A stretch of 7,498 nucleotides of DNA from Lachnospiraceae bacterium (lineage in GTDB: Bacteria; Bacillota; Clostridia; Lachnospirales; Lachnospiraceae). The notes beneath the pieces are model-generated. The model worked only from the letters and a program-made list of their open reading frames with translations. It ran no database searches and was not told the DNA's origin. The translations under genes were made by a program, and so were the position numbers. Positions 7,439-7,498 of the stretch are shown here, piece by piece; position 1 is the stretch's first letter, and each line of letters starts with the position of its first letter. The DNA lies in the NCBI GenBank assembly GCA_024691145.1, contig JAILNW010000392.1, positions 1 through 7,498 of the forward strand, in the 5' to 3' direction.

Positions 7439-7498
7439 TATAATACTCCATTCCTGTTTAAACTAATTACAATACATCTGAAAAATGTGGTCTTAATT

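Noticed and set aside
7437..7444. TATTATAATG before wzt resembling a -10 box (TATAAT)
   Set aside because: It overlaps the start codon, the same string precedes the next gene, and no -35 element is suitably spaced. It fits an AT-rich spacer after the ribosome binding site.

Overview
The window is a compact, AT-rich stretch coded entirely on the minus strand, so transcription runs from high to low coordinates. It looks like the middle of a polysaccharide synthesis and export operon of a low-GC anaerobic Firmicute, most likely a Lachnospiraceae-type Clostridium relative. This placement rests on base composition, strong GGAGG-type ribosome binding sites, and the style of the multidomain glycosyltransferase and its methyltransferase neighbour. 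It is family recognition from memory, not a database result.

Layout in transcription order: (1) 7438-6107, the ATPase of a Wzm/Wzt-type polysaccharide ABC exporter, with a C-terminal carbohydrate-binding-like domain. (2) 6086-5469, a small protein with two membrane segments and a beta-rich extracytoplasmic domain, of unknown function. (3) 5438-4530, a class I SAM-dependent methyltransferase of a type found in glycan clusters. (4) 4506-46, a very large protein with a kinase-like domain, a beta domain, a predicted coiled coil, two GT-A (GT2-like) domains and a GT-B domain resembling the WsaF rhamnosyltransferase. (5) 18-1, the first codons of a further gene that runs off the window. Gaps between genes are 11 to 30 bases, no terminator is visible, and the genes are probably cotranscribed. 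No RNA genes, mobile elements, CRISPR arrays or long repeats were seen.

How they may work together (inference): the three glycosyltransferase domains build a cytoplasmic, lipid-linked glycan, plausibly rhamnose-rich. The kinase-like domain and the methyltransferase modify its growing end, and the ABC transporter recognises the finished chain through its C-terminal domain and exports it. This is the logic of the E. coli O8/O9a system (WbdD methyltransferase-kinase-coiled coil, Wzm/Wzt with a glycan-binding domain). Here the methyltransferase is a separate gene, and the kinase and coiled coil are fused directly to three glycosyltransferases in what looks like a Gram-positive cluster. That arrangement, plus the uncharacterised membrane protein between exporter and methyltransferase, is the most interesting content of the window.
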